A stretch of 64,000 nt of DNA. It comes from Rhodothermales bacterium (GTDB lineage: Bacteria; Bacteroidota; Rhodothermia; Rhodothermales; Bin80). The translations under genes were made by a program, and so were the position numbers. The notes below the pieces were generated by a model. The model made no database searches. It saw nothing but the letters and a program-made list of their open reading frames with translations, and was not told the origin of the DNA. The DNA lies in contig OX638318.1 in assembly GCA_951812585.1 (NCBI GenBank), positions 834,819-898,818 of the forward strand. The letters are read 5' to 3'. How positions within the stretch are numbered: the stretch's first letter is position 1; each line of letters opens with the position of its first letter. Below are positions 19,166 through 27,549 of this stretch, piece by piece.

Positions 19166-20151
19166 TCTGACCTTGAATGTGAGACTTGGTGCTTGGCGCA
19201 GCGTGCCTCTTGTAGTCCCCGTAGAACACTCGCTACCCTCCGGCAAGTCAATCGGTGGCGCGCAATGCGTGCTCCCTGGTACAAATCGGTGGTGATTGCT
19301 GCCCGGCTGTATTCATCAAAACAGCTGCACATTGTCGCACGATTTTGCGGATGCCGCCCGTGCGCAAGGATCCATTCCAAGCCGGCGGGCTTCAGACCCT
19401 CGCGGATACGCCCGGTCAAGAGACCGCGGTCGCCGATCCGTACCAGCCGCTTCAAGCCGAACTGCTTTTGTAGCTTCTGGACTTGCGCATCCGGGGCCGG
19501 GATCCGCCGTGTTTCCGGCAAATCCCTCCACGCCGATGGGGCGTTCCGGTGGCAAAAGTCCCACGATGATCTGCTGATCCGCTTCTTGCCCTTTTTTGCG
19601 ATCTCGGGAATAGCCGTGGAAGGCCAGGTCCATGGCCTAGCCAAGCGCATAACGACTGGTCACATCACACAGCACCCAAGGCATTCAGGCTTTTGCGCGC
19701 CAGGCGGGATGGCGGCCTGGGGCGTAAGCAGCCAGTCCATGGTTTCGTAGAGATCATCGGTGGTCGCACCGCTCCACATTGCGCTCCTTTCCCGAGGGCG
19801 CTCTTGGCATGATGCAGGGCGTTAGCCCGCTTGCTTTGGGAATTGAGAATGCTGGACGCAATAAGCGCCAGCACCGGACGGTTCGGATCAATCATCTTGG
19901 GCAGGTCCAAAGCGCGCATGGTGCCCCGCACGGCAGCCACATGGCCATGCCTCACGCTGTTACGGAAGCGGTAGGCCCCCTTGAGTCCTTATGCTGGGGC
20001 TATGCCGCCGCGCAGCAGGATGTGGAAGCCTTAGATGGCTCAGAGCGACAGCGCGGTGATATTGAGGAGAATCTTCTTGACGATCACGGACGCGTCAGTC
20101 GTGTCGGATGAGCGGGTGGACCGGCATTTTGGGGATGCGGGCCACGTACAT
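19166..20151 (-). pseudogene. Decayed IS1634-like transposase
   Basis: Fragments of an IS1634-type DDE transposase in successive frames on the minus strand. From 5' to 3': MYVARIPKMPV from the ATG at 20151; VKKILLNITALS; GHVAAVRGTMRALDLPKMI followed by LALIAS and ILNSQSKRAN; a short stretch matching DDLYETMDWL; FHGYSRDRKKGQEADQQIIV with VEGFAGNTADPG; DAQVQKLQKQFGLKRLV with IGDRGLLTGRIREGLKPAGL; FDEYSRAAITTDLYQG; and RGTLRQAPSLTFKVRKRRQ near 19170. The fragments appear in the order expected for the family but need several frameshifts. The carboxyl end is missing, so the element is inactive and truncated next to the STAS operon. Exact ends are approximate. Confidence 0.75.
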
Positions 20152-20155
20152 AAGG

Positions 20156-20186
20156 ACTATCATCGATAGTTCCTATCACCGATAGG
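20156..20186. repeat. Two tandem dyads, CTATCAnCGATAG
   Basis: ACTATC-ATC-GATAGT (20156-20170) and CCTATC-ACC-GATAGG (20172-20186) are two near-identical inverted repeats one base apart. They lie just upstream of the transposase remnant start on the minus strand and may be its operator or part of the insertion-sequence end. Confidence 0.5.
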
Positions 20187-20871
20187 TTCGCGGGCGTGTG
20201 TTGGATTTGCGCTGTCAGGGCAGAGCTATCCTGAAAACAGGCAAAAAAAATCACCAAGCACGGTGGAGAAACAGAGCAATCTATTACAGCCACAGCATGG
20301 GGATACTTTACGTATCTCGTGTACCCTGTTTGCCGCATTGATGCCTGCAAAAGAAGGCAAAACCCTTCAGAAACACGCCAGATCGGCCGATTCTGCCTGT
20401 TTGGCAGGAAAACAGTCCGCACAACGCCTTGACCAAGGTGCCCTGAAACAAGGCATTTGGGGTAACATCAGTCTGGGGACCTACCTCCATCCTCTACATG
20501 GCACAGCCATTTGAAGCCATTGTAAGGGTGTTTCATGTAAGACCTCCGTATTCCTTCTTGGCACATTCCAGATACTTTCCCAAGCGTGCGGGAAGGCGGA
20601 ACAGCCTCCTTCCTCCGCCCCAGCCGTACGGGCGGTAATCGAAGTAAAAATGCGGGAGGTGACCTCCTCAGAACAGATGTTGCAGGGCCGCAACCGTTCG
20701 GAGCCACGGCAAGCCATCGCGCCTTGGCACAGGGCACCTTGAACTGCATAGTGCTTGCCGCGCTAGGCGGCAAGCACCTGCGGAGCATGCGCCCTCAATG
20801 CTTGGGGTTCAGTGCTAAGGTATACGCCGGAATTCTCCCGCAGACTAGGCAGACATGTGCAATGAGACCGA
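20187..20871. other. Gene-poor stretch with no recognisable coding sequence
   Basis: About 690 bases between the insertion-sequence remnant and amt. Short ORFs exist on both strands but none shows a family signature or a convincing start. The only clear structures are an A8 run near 20243 and the hairpin at 20751-20777. It probably includes old mobile-element debris and the 3' flank of amt. Confidence 0.5.
20751..20777. other. Strong 11-bp hairpin downstream of amt
   Basis: GTGCTTGCCGC and GCGGCAAGCAC pair perfectly around a five-base loop (GCTAG). It is 95 bases beyond the amt stop in the direction of amt transcription. No U tract follows on either strand, so an intrinsic terminator is not certain. 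Confidence 0.45.
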
Positions 20872-22152
20872 CTATTCGTCCTCATCCTCGTACGGCTCCG
20901 GCATGAGCACAAATTCCGGATAGGCTTCTATGCCAAGCTCCGCAGCGTCCTGGCCCAGCTGCTCCACCCCTTTGGACACGCGCGCCCCAATGGTCATATC
21001 CAGAACTTTCCACAAGACATAGGAGATGGAAAACACAAATACACCAACCGTCAAGATTCCCAAAAGCTGCACACCGAGATTCGTGTCGTTATGCGTTATG
21101 CACACGGCCAACGTGCCCCAAATGCCGGCAAACAGGTGGGCTGGCACTGCCCCAACAACATCGTCCACGCGGAAGGACCACAATAGTCTGTAGCCTGCGG
21201 TACACACGATCGCCCCGACCGCGCCTACCAGGATCGCCCAATAGTGATTCACCATGTCAGGGGCCGCCGTAATGGCGACCAGGCCCCCAATCGCGCCGTT
21301 GAGGACCGCAACAAGGTCGAACCGTCCCAAGATGGGCCGAACAAAAATGATCGCTGCGATCACGCCGCCGGCTGCGGCCAGGTTGGTGTTGACCAGCACT
21401 ACGCTCATGCTTGTGGCCGCTGAAGCAGAGCCCAGCGCCAACACTGATCCGCCGTTGAATCCAAGCCAGCCAAACCAAAGGGTGAACACGCCGAGAGTCA
21501 CGACGGGAACGCTTGAAGGCGGCGTAGGCCTCGCCGTCCCGTCCTTGCTGAACTTGCCCAGCCGTGCGCCCAGCACAATGGCACCTGCTAATGCAGCCCA
21601 ACCGCCCGTGCTGTGGACAATGGTGGAACCAGCAAAGTCGTGAAAGCCCACCTCACTCAGCCAACCCAAGCCCCAGGTCCAAGCACCCACGACAGGATAA
21701 ATGAATCCTGTGAGCACGAGGGTGAAGATGAAGAACGCCCACAGATTGATGCGCTCGGCCAAGGTCCCGGACACAATGGAAGCGGCGGTCGCAACAAACA
21801 CCATCTGGAAAAACCAGTCACTCATCACGGAGTAACCGTTTTCCAGTACAGCTTCCGTTGCCGATTCGTCTCCCCCGAGCAAAGCAATCTCTGCTTCGGA
21901 AGGGCCGTAGAACAACTTGAATGAGCCGATCCAACCCGACACATCTACATACATCAGGTTGTATCCAATCAGGTAGAAAGCCATCCCTGCAATAGAGTAC
22001 AGGCCCACATTCTTCAGGCAAATGACCGAGGCGTTCTTTGTTCTGACCGATCCAGATTCCAGCATGGTGAACCCGGCCGCCATCCACATGACCAAGCCAC
22101 CCCAGATCAAAAAAGAGAGAGTGTTGAATACGAACTGTGCTTCTTGGCTCAT
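20872..22152 (-). CDS. amt: Ammonium transporter (Amt family)
   Basis: Inner-membrane trimeric ammonium channel. The 426-residue protein has about eleven hydrophobic segments starting at the amino terminus. The first conserved pore His lies in AGSTIVHSTGGWAALAGA and the second in VGAVPAHLFAGIWGTLAV. FWGxxFN-type packing is visible as FTLWFGWLGFNGGS. The carboxyl tail is cytosolic and strongly acidic (ending EPYEDEDE), unlike the short basic tail of AmtB. No GlnK/PII gene is adjacent, so the usual PII control is not evident from context. Confidence 0.93.
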   Translation of the reverse strand: MSQEAQFVFNTLSFLIWGGLVMWMAAGFTMLESGSVRTKNASVICLKNVGLYSIAGMAFYLIGYNLMYVDVSGWIGSFKLFYGPSEAEIALLGGDESATEAVLENGYSVMSDWFFQMVFVATAASIVSGTLAERINLWAFFIFTLVLTGFIYPVVGAWTWGLGWLSEVGFHDFAGSTIVHSTGGWAALAGAIVLGARLGKFSKDGTARPTPPSSVPVVTLGVFTLWFGWLGFNGGSVLALGSASAATSMSVVLVNTNLAAAGGVIAAIIFVRPILGRFDLVAVLNGAIGGLVAITAAPDMVNHYWAILVGAVGAIVCTAGYRLLWSFRVDDVVGAVPAHLFAGIWGTLAVCITHNDTNLGVQLLGILTVGVFVFSISYVLWKVLDMTIGARVSKGVEQLGQDAAELGIEAYPEFVLMPEPYEDEDE

Positions 22153-22273
22153 GATTGTTAAGGTATGCTAATGATGGACTGCACCGTTCTGGGCGCTAGG
22201 CCGACAGGATGCCAAGAAGACTGAGCACGTCAGGCAAGCCTTGCGAAACCGTCCCGACCAATGGGTGGTGCCG

Positions 22274-23071
22274 CTACATGCGCAAGACTACGAGCAGTTG
22301 CGGTGTAAATTCGTCATGGGTACTGCCCAGCTTGTTGCTCCAGTACTGAAGCTCTACGCCAGCATGCAGCCACCCACCTCCTGTAACGTCAACCGTGAAC
22401 TGGGGCTGTGCTAGAATCCACGATCTCACCTTAGCACCGAGCTCGTTGGTTACGCCGCTAATATACTCTGCATGCCCCGTCCACGCAAACGACGCTGCGC
22501 CCAGCTTGAACGTCAGCAGCCAGCTTACGTCAAACATGAAGCCCGTATCATCCGTCTTGGGAGCACCGCCCTTGCCTACGCCACTGCTGGCATCTAGCAT
22601 GGCCGCAAAATCGGTATTCAGAAAGATGAATCCTGGCACAGACCACGAAAGCTGGATCCCCGGCAGGATTTTCAAGACGTTGGCATCGCCATCAAAGTTG
22701 ATCCCGCCGACGAGCGATATATCCCGGATGGCTCCAATCTTGATTTCCCTCCCGCTCGCCTTGCCTAGGCTGAGGGCCGGGTACCACTCACCGTAGAACT
22801 CCTTGTCGTTGAATCCATCGGCTTTGTTGTCGTCGATGAAGTCGATGAAGAAGAAGCTGCCTCCGAACCTCCAGCTGCTTGCATTCTGGAACGTGAGGAT
22901 TGATGTCGTAGAACTGGCTCCGTCTTCCGTAAACGGGTTCACCAGCTTGCCATACTGCCATGCAAAGTCCGTCTGGGCCGCGCTAGGCAGCACAACCGCC
23001 ATCAATAATCCGACGCACATTGCCCAGCGTGTGCAGGTCCCTGCCAACTGCAATGCAAAAGGGGAACGCAT
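22274..23071 (-). CDS. Tsx/OmpK-like outer-membrane channel
   Basis: A 265-residue exported protein. A hydrophobic signal segment (about 14-32) ends at a likely SAAQ cleavage site. The mature part starts FAWQYGKLVNPF and has alternating beta-barrel strands including LTFQNASSWRFGGSFFFIDF, as in the Tsx/OmpK nucleoside-channel family, and ends QLLVVLRM. It would form a 12-stranded outer-membrane channel. Nucleoside uptake would fit the thymidine phosphorylase at the window start, but this is inference. It follows nifU by 100 bases on the same strand and may be its own unit. Confidence 0.75.
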   Translation of the reverse strand: MRSPFALQLAGTCTRWAMCVGLLMAVVLPSAAQTDFAWQYGKLVNPFTEDGASSTTSILTFQNASSWRFGGSFFFIDFIDDNKADGFNDKEFYGEWYPALSLGKASGREIKIGAIRDISLVGGINFDGDANVLKILPGIQLSWSVPGFIFLNTDFAAMLDASSGVGKGGAPKTDDTGFMFDVSWLLTFKLGAASFAWTGHAEYISGVTNELGAKVRSWILAQPQFTVDVTGGGWLHAGVELQYWSNKLGSTHDEFTPQLLVVLRM

Positions 23072-23171
23072 TAGCTCGTAAATGTTGATGAACGATTAGT
23101 GGCACGCCAATGCTACAGCAAGCAGTGCCCATTTGCAAGATCCGGTGCCAGACAGGACTGCGTGCCAAGGC

Positions 23172-23447
23172 TCAATACATGGAATAATCGTTGATTGCTT
23201 CGACTTTCCGGATGTGCGGGACCGCGTGCATGAGCGCCTGTTCGATGCCTGCGCGAAGTGTCATGGTGCTCATCGGGCAGGAACCGCAGGCACCCAGCAG
23301 CTCCAACTCCACCACCATGTCCCGCGTAATCTTGCGCAAACGGACCGAGCCGCCATCTGCTTGGAGGTACGGACGGATGGAGTCGAGCCCGTCCTCTATC
23401 TGCTTGCGCAACGCTTCGTCCACGTTTGGATCGTACGCGTCTTCCAT
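23172..23447 (-). CDS. NifU C-terminal domain Fe-S scaffold protein
   Basis: A 91-residue NifU-like (NFU) protein that carries or transfers iron-sulfur clusters. The cluster-binding CxxC lies in LLGACGSCPMSTMTLRAGIE, preceded by IRPYLQADGGSVRL, both typical of the family. It starts 6 bases after the stop of the Mrp ATPase gene, an arrangement that supports a shared role in Fe-S cluster delivery. Confidence 0.92.
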   Translation of the reverse strand: MEDAYDPNVDEALRKQIEDGLDSIRPYLQADGGSVRLRKITRDMVVELELLGACGSCPMSTMTLRAGIEQALMHAVPHIRKVEAINDYSMY

Positions 23448-23453
23448 AGCATG

Positions 23454-24521
23454 CTAACGGTATTCTATCTCCGGCAACACAGTTGCGGCTTGGCCAGCGA
23501 CCGCGAAGACTATATGCTCAGCTGCAGCAGCGAATGCGCGTGCAGAAGCACATTCGGGCGCAGCGACCACGATGGGCACGCCCTCATCACCCGCACGCCT
23601 GAGGCGCTGCTCCAGCGGCACCTCGCCCAAAAACGGCACGCCGCTGGATTTCGCCAGCTTGCGCGCCCCACCTTGGCCGAAAAGATAATACTTTCTGTCG
23701 GGTAAGTCAGGCGGTGAGAAGAATGCCATATTCTCAATGACGCCGAGCACCGGCACGTTCACCTGTTCAAACATGGCGATGCCCTTGCGCGCGTCGGCTA
23801 GCGCTACGCGCTGCGGCGTAGAAACGATGACGGCACCGGTAAGCGACACCGTCTGGACGATGGTCAGCTGAATGTCGCCGGTACCCGGCGGCAGATCCAG
23901 CACCAGGAAGTCCAACGTTCCCCACTCTGCATCGCCCAGAAATTGACGCACCGCACTTGAAACCATAGGCCCGCGCCAGATAACCGCATTGGAGGGATCC
24001 ACCAAAAGACCCATGGACAGCAGTCGTACCCCGTGCTTCTCCAGAGGAATGATCTTGCGTGCCTTGTTGACGCGCGGCCGTTCGTTCTCCACGCCGAACA
24101 TCGTAGGCACGCTCGGGCCGTAGATGTCGGTATCGACCAAGCCGGTCCTGAATCCACGCAGTGCAAGCGCCGCCGCAAGGTTTACTGCAACCGTGCTCTT
24201 GCCAACCCCGCCCTTGCCCGATGCCACCGCGATCAGGTGGTTTGCGCCTGGTCTGATGGGTACCTTGCCGCGCCTGATTCCGACTATGTTGACCTGTACT
24301 TGCGTATCATCCCCATGCTTTGCTTGGATCACGGCACGACATCGGTCTGCAACGCGCTGCGCAAACGGGCTGCCAGGGTTGTCTACGCTTACTGTAAATG
24401 CGGCCCGATTCCCCTTGACGTCCAGATCTTGCACCCGGCCTAAGCGCACTATATCAGTCTTCCGGTCCGGGTCGACAATAGCGGTGAGTGCGCTCAGTAC
24501 CGATTTGCGTGTCATAGGCAC
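23454..24521 (-). CDS. mrp: Mrp/ApbC/NBP35-type Fe-S carrier ATPase
   Basis: P-loop ATPase that binds and transfers Fe-S clusters to apoproteins. The 355-residue protein has an amino-terminal MIP18/DUF59 domain (about 1-85), then the deviant Walker A in VASGKGGVGKSTVAVNLAAA, the GLVDTDIYGPSVPTMFG switch and the LDFLVLDLPPGTGDIQLT Walker B region. The usual CxxC near the end is not obvious, as in some homologues. It begins 15 bases after the Ppx/GppA-like gene and is followed by nifU. Confidence 0.92.
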   Translation of the reverse strand: MPMTRKSVLSALTAIVDPDRKTDIVRLGRVQDLDVKGNRAAFTVSVDNPGSPFAQRVADRCRAVIQAKHGDDTQVQVNIVGIRRGKVPIRPGANHLIAVASGKGGVGKSTVAVNLAAALALRGFRTGLVDTDIYGPSVPTMFGVENERPRVNKARKIIPLEKHGVRLLSMGLLVDPSNAVIWRGPMVSSAVRQFLGDAEWGTLDFLVLDLPPGTGDIQLTIVQTVSLTGAVIVSTPQRVALADARKGIAMFEQVNVPVLGVIENMAFFSPPDLPDRKYYLFGQGGARKLAKSSGVPFLGEVPLEQRLRRAGDEGVPIVVAAPECASARAFAAAAEHIVFAVAGQAATVLPEIEYR

Positions 24522-24536
24522 ATCAGTGTGTAGCCT

Positions 24537-25538
24537 TTACAGACCTTGTGCAACTACGCTTGTTCCCCTCTTCTCTGCATAGCGCAGTGCGATCCCGTGT
24601 CTGAGGTCCCAGGGGCTTACCGTCGTCTCTTCGGATCCGAACCGCTGCATCACCTCGTCCAGAATCAGCACCGCACCAGGAAACACATCGCTGCGACCCG
24701 CCATGTGGCGCGTGTTCAAGGCCAGTACTTCGGACTGCGTCATCCCCATGAGTCGCGTGCGCCATCTGCGAACAGTCTGCGCAGAGAGCGTCGGAAGGGC
24801 AGCCATACCGGCGTCGCCATATTCCAGAAGCGCCAGGAGCCGCTGTGTCAAAGAAGCACCAATCAGCAGGGTCGGTGGCTGTACTCGAACACTTCCAAGC
24901 TCGCTCCGGACCCATGCCGCAGCGCGTGCCGCTTCGAACGGGGCGGGGGGCTGCTCCGAAAAATATCGCTCCGTTATCCTGACCGAGCCAATGTTCAGGC
25001 TTTGCCGCAAAAGGCTACCGCGTACGCTTTCCACAATTTCGGTGGAGCCGCCCCCAATGTCCAGCGTTACGGTGTTCCGGGCTGCGCCATCCTGCGTTGC
25101 GGCTGCCAATGCCGGCAAGCAGGCCGTGGCACCTCGGAAGCTCCACTCCGCTTCTTTCGCTCCAGAAATGATCGTGTAGTCCAGCCCTGTTTCCGACTTG
25201 ACCCACGCAATCATATCGGACGGGTTCCGGATATCTCTCGAAGCGCTGGTACCAATGGCGATGCAGTCTCGCGCACCTAGCCGCTCGTATTCGTCACGAA
25301 ACGCGATGAGCGCATCGCGCAGCCGATGCAGTGCTCCTTCCGCAAACTCCCGGTGGGCATCCACCCCTTCCCCCAGCCGGACCATGCGCACCTCATCCTT
25401 CACGACTCGGAGTCTGCCCGCGCCTTCCACATCCGCCACCAGCATCTTGGCCGCGTTCGTTCCTACATCAATAACAGCAATGCGAATAGCGCCGTGGGAT
25501 TGGTCCCAATGGGTAGCCTGCCCGAAGCACGGCCGCAT
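24537..25538 (-). CDS. Ppx/GppA family exopolyphosphatase-like protein
   Basis: Member of the Ppx/GppA phosphatase family (polyphosphate or pppGpp hydrolysis) in the actin/ASKHA fold. The phosphate-1 loop IAVIDVGTNAAKML sits near residues 18-31, and the phosphate-2 loop VTLDIGGGSTEIVE in the middle. The domain fits about 315-333 residues, the length of the short Ppx/GppA forms. The open frame extends upstream into the previous gene. The ATG at 25538 is the nearest good start, adding some 17 residues before the conserved core, and lies 23 bases after the upstream stop. It is the second gene of a four-gene operon with mrp and nifU. Confidence 0.87.
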   Translation of the reverse strand: MRPCFGQATHWDQSHGAIRIAVIDVGTNAAKMLVADVEGAGRLRVVKDEVRMVRLGEGVDAHREFAEGALHRLRDALIAFRDEYERLGARDCIAIGTSASRDIRNPSDMIAWVKSETGLDYTIISGAKEAEWSFRGATACLPALAAATQDGAARNTVTLDIGGGSTEIVESVRGSLLRQSLNIGSVRITERYFSEQPPAPFEAARAAAWVRSELGSVRVQPPTLLIGASLTQRLLALLEYGDAGMAALPTLSAQTVRRWRTRLMGMTQSEVLALNTRHMAGRSDVFPGAVLILDEVMQRFGSEETTVSPWDLRHGIALRYAEKRGTSVVAQGL

Positions 25539-25561
25539 GCAGTCGGGTTGCGTGGAACGGT

Positions 25562-27343
25562 CTACTGATCCATCCACACGGCGATGCCCCACTGGCCCGG
25601 GTGGTCCGGGACCTCTGCCCCAAAGTCGCCGTAGTGATGCGTTCCATCCGTCACGAACCTGAGCACGTACTCGCCCGCATCGAGGCTGACAAAGCCGCTG
25701 AACAACCGGTTTTCGTCTCCTCCTCCCGCCGCCACTGTGTTGTACCGGGTCATCTCCCATACGGGCTGATCGTCGCCTGTACGCTTCAGCATGCCATAGT
25801 CGAAGCGGGTACTCGTGGAAATTTCTCCTACAGCCCTGATGCGAATCCGCGTAGGCTGGCTAACAGCAAACCGTACTTCTCGTTCCTCGTGCGCTTCCAG
25901 GCGCGTCCAGTTGATGGTGGCGGCCGCTTCGCTCAGTGCGTTGCTGAACAAATCCTGGCCTCGGCCTTCGCGCGCCTGACCAAGGGGCAGTCCTTGCGCC
26001 GCATCGCCCATGCCGTCGCTGATAGCGAACGCACCCGTCGGCAGCGTGCGCGACACAGGAAACATCGCGATGCCCCAGCGCTCTGGATTATCCGGTGCCT
26101 CCGCATTCCACGAATCCCAGGCATGCGAGTCGTCCGTGATATACTCCAAGGCGTACGTCCCTGGCTCCAAGTACAGGAACTCTGATTTGTAGAGGTTCTT
26201 ATACGACCCGCCGGCGTGCAACAAGTCGCCCGGAGCCAGCTTCCAGACCAACTCTTCCCGGCCCTGGTGGATTCTTGTCAACTGCCCGTAATCGTAAGCC
26301 GTTCCATAATTCCCGGTGACTTCCCCTACAGAATAGAGCACGACACCCAATGGCTGGCCTACCCGGAAATGCTGCTTGAGATGCTCATCGTTGCCTACGC
26401 GCGCAAAGCTGAGTAGCGGCTGGCGCGTCTGCCACGGATCAAAGGGTAGAATGGCATCTGAGTCTTCGACTGCAATGGAGATGCCCCATGCGCTCGGATC
26501 ATACGGTGGATTGCCGACCCATAGGCCATAAGCATGCGACCGGTTCGTTTCTGCGAACGCGCGATAGATACCGGGCACTAGGTTGATTCTGCCTGTGAAC
26601 CGCCGGTTGGACGCAGCGCCCCCCGCCGGTTCTGAGTTTTGTAACGCAAAAAACCAGACGCGCGTCCTCTCCTGCACGTGCTCAATCCAGTAATGATCCC
26701 GCGGTTCATGCCCGGATGCCGTACTGATTTCTCCGGTTGCCGACACCGCGATGTCAGTCGGTCGCAAGACCTCAAAGGCGAATTCGCGGTGTTCATTATC
26801 CCCCAGCATGGTCGCCTCCCACAAAAGCGGCGTGTTTGAAGCCTTTGGGGGCAAAAAGTCCAGCCGGCGTGCGTTGTCATTCTTGTCTGCTGTGCGCAAC
26901 ACGAACCGCAGCGACGACAGTGATCGATTGTCCAGCCGAGCCCGAGGAATGCGCTGGTCTGCGCGAAGACCATAGGTAGCGTAAAAGACCTCGTACAGGC
27001 CAGCCCCTAGTATAAACGTGTCGGCCTTGATGTGGCGCAGTGACCCGGCACCGGCGCTGAGGCGCTGCGCTTGCATGTCCCAGACGATTTTCCCGTTGTC
27101 GAAATCGCGAATCCACGCGGTCGCCGCAAGTCCCGAAGCCCCTTCACGCGTGTCCACCAGGCCTGTAGCGTCTACGACCAGACGCGTCGTAGCATCAAGC
27201 TCAAACGCGGACGATTCCAGTGCAGCCCGTTCCAGGTCTGCAAAGACGACCAGTCCTCTAGGCTGGGGCGGGCCTACAACAATGCGGAGAGCAACGAGTC
27301 CGGCAAAAACAATTACTACCGTATGCAGCGATTTACGTGCCAT
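25562..27343 (-). CDS. Exported protein with four repeats of an unrecognised domain
   Basis: No family recognised. From the ATG at 27343 (593 residues) the protein opens with a signal-anchor or signal peptide (MARKSLHTVVIVFAGLVAL). A GTG at 27388 would add 15 residues. It then contains four related blocks of about 100-130 residues. Each has an ..RxxAxGEISTxx or related strand, a VWxM/VWKL strand, a [S/A]AGxG/HAGG turn, and LxxGxYxxxxxTD. Three of them end in an acidic/aromatic loop plus WGI (DPSAWGISI, NPERWGIAM, HPGQWGIAV). This suggests tandem beta-sandwich domains facing the periplasm or cell surface. It is the first gene of the operon with ppx/gppA, mrp and nifU, but a shared function is not evident. 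Confidence 0.72.
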   Translation of the reverse strand: MARKSLHTVVIVFAGLVALRIVVGPPQPRGLVVFADLERAALESSAFELDATTRLVVDATGLVDTREGASGLAATAWIRDFDNGKIVWDMQAQRLSAGAGSLRHIKADTFILGAGLYEVFYATYGLRADQRIPRARLDNRSLSSLRFVLRTADKNDNARRLDFLPPKASNTPLLWEATMLGDNEHREFAFEVLRPTDIAVSATGEISTASGHEPRDHYWIEHVQERTRVWFFALQNSEPAGGAASNRRFTGRINLVPGIYRAFAETNRSHAYGLWVGNPPYDPSAWGISIAVEDSDAILPFDPWQTRQPLLSFARVGNDEHLKQHFRVGQPLGVVLYSVGEVTGNYGTAYDYGQLTRIHQGREELVWKLAPGDLLHAGGSYKNLYKSEFLYLEPGTYALEYITDDSHAWDSWNAEAPDNPERWGIAMFPVSRTLPTGAFAISDGMGDAAQGLPLGQAREGRGQDLFSNALSEAAATINWTRLEAHEEREVRFAVSQPTRIRIRAVGEISTSTRFDYGMLKRTGDDQPVWEMTRYNTVAAGGGDENRLFSGFVSLDAGEYVLRFVTDGTHHYGDFGAEVPDHPGQWGIAVWMDQ

Positions 27344-27388
27344 CTCCAGCGAGCCTTGTGATCGTTGTGATGTACGCAAAAGGTACAC

Positions 27389-27549
27389 AAGATGTTACGC
27401 AAAGCGCCTTCCTCGCGAGCAAACCGCTCCGTGCGAACACGCGGCCTCGCACGAGGCCGCAGCTCCGTGCGAGCGCGTAACTGCGTAACCGCGTAACATT
27501 GTAGCCTATTTTAGAGTAATATCCCTCATCAAATGATCGTCTGGGAGCA
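27389..27549. promoter_or_regulatory. Repeat-rich divergent regulatory region
   Basis: Between the repeat protein (-) and the second SpoIIE gene (+). It holds GCGTAAC three times with 8-base period (27475-27481, 27483-27489, 27491-27497), an inverted copy GTTACGC at 27394-27400, two copies of GCTCCGTGCGA, and a stem-loop GCGGCCTC-GCAC-GAGGCCGC at 27441-27460. Repeats of this type commonly bind a regulator; which one is unknown. Confidence 0.5.
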
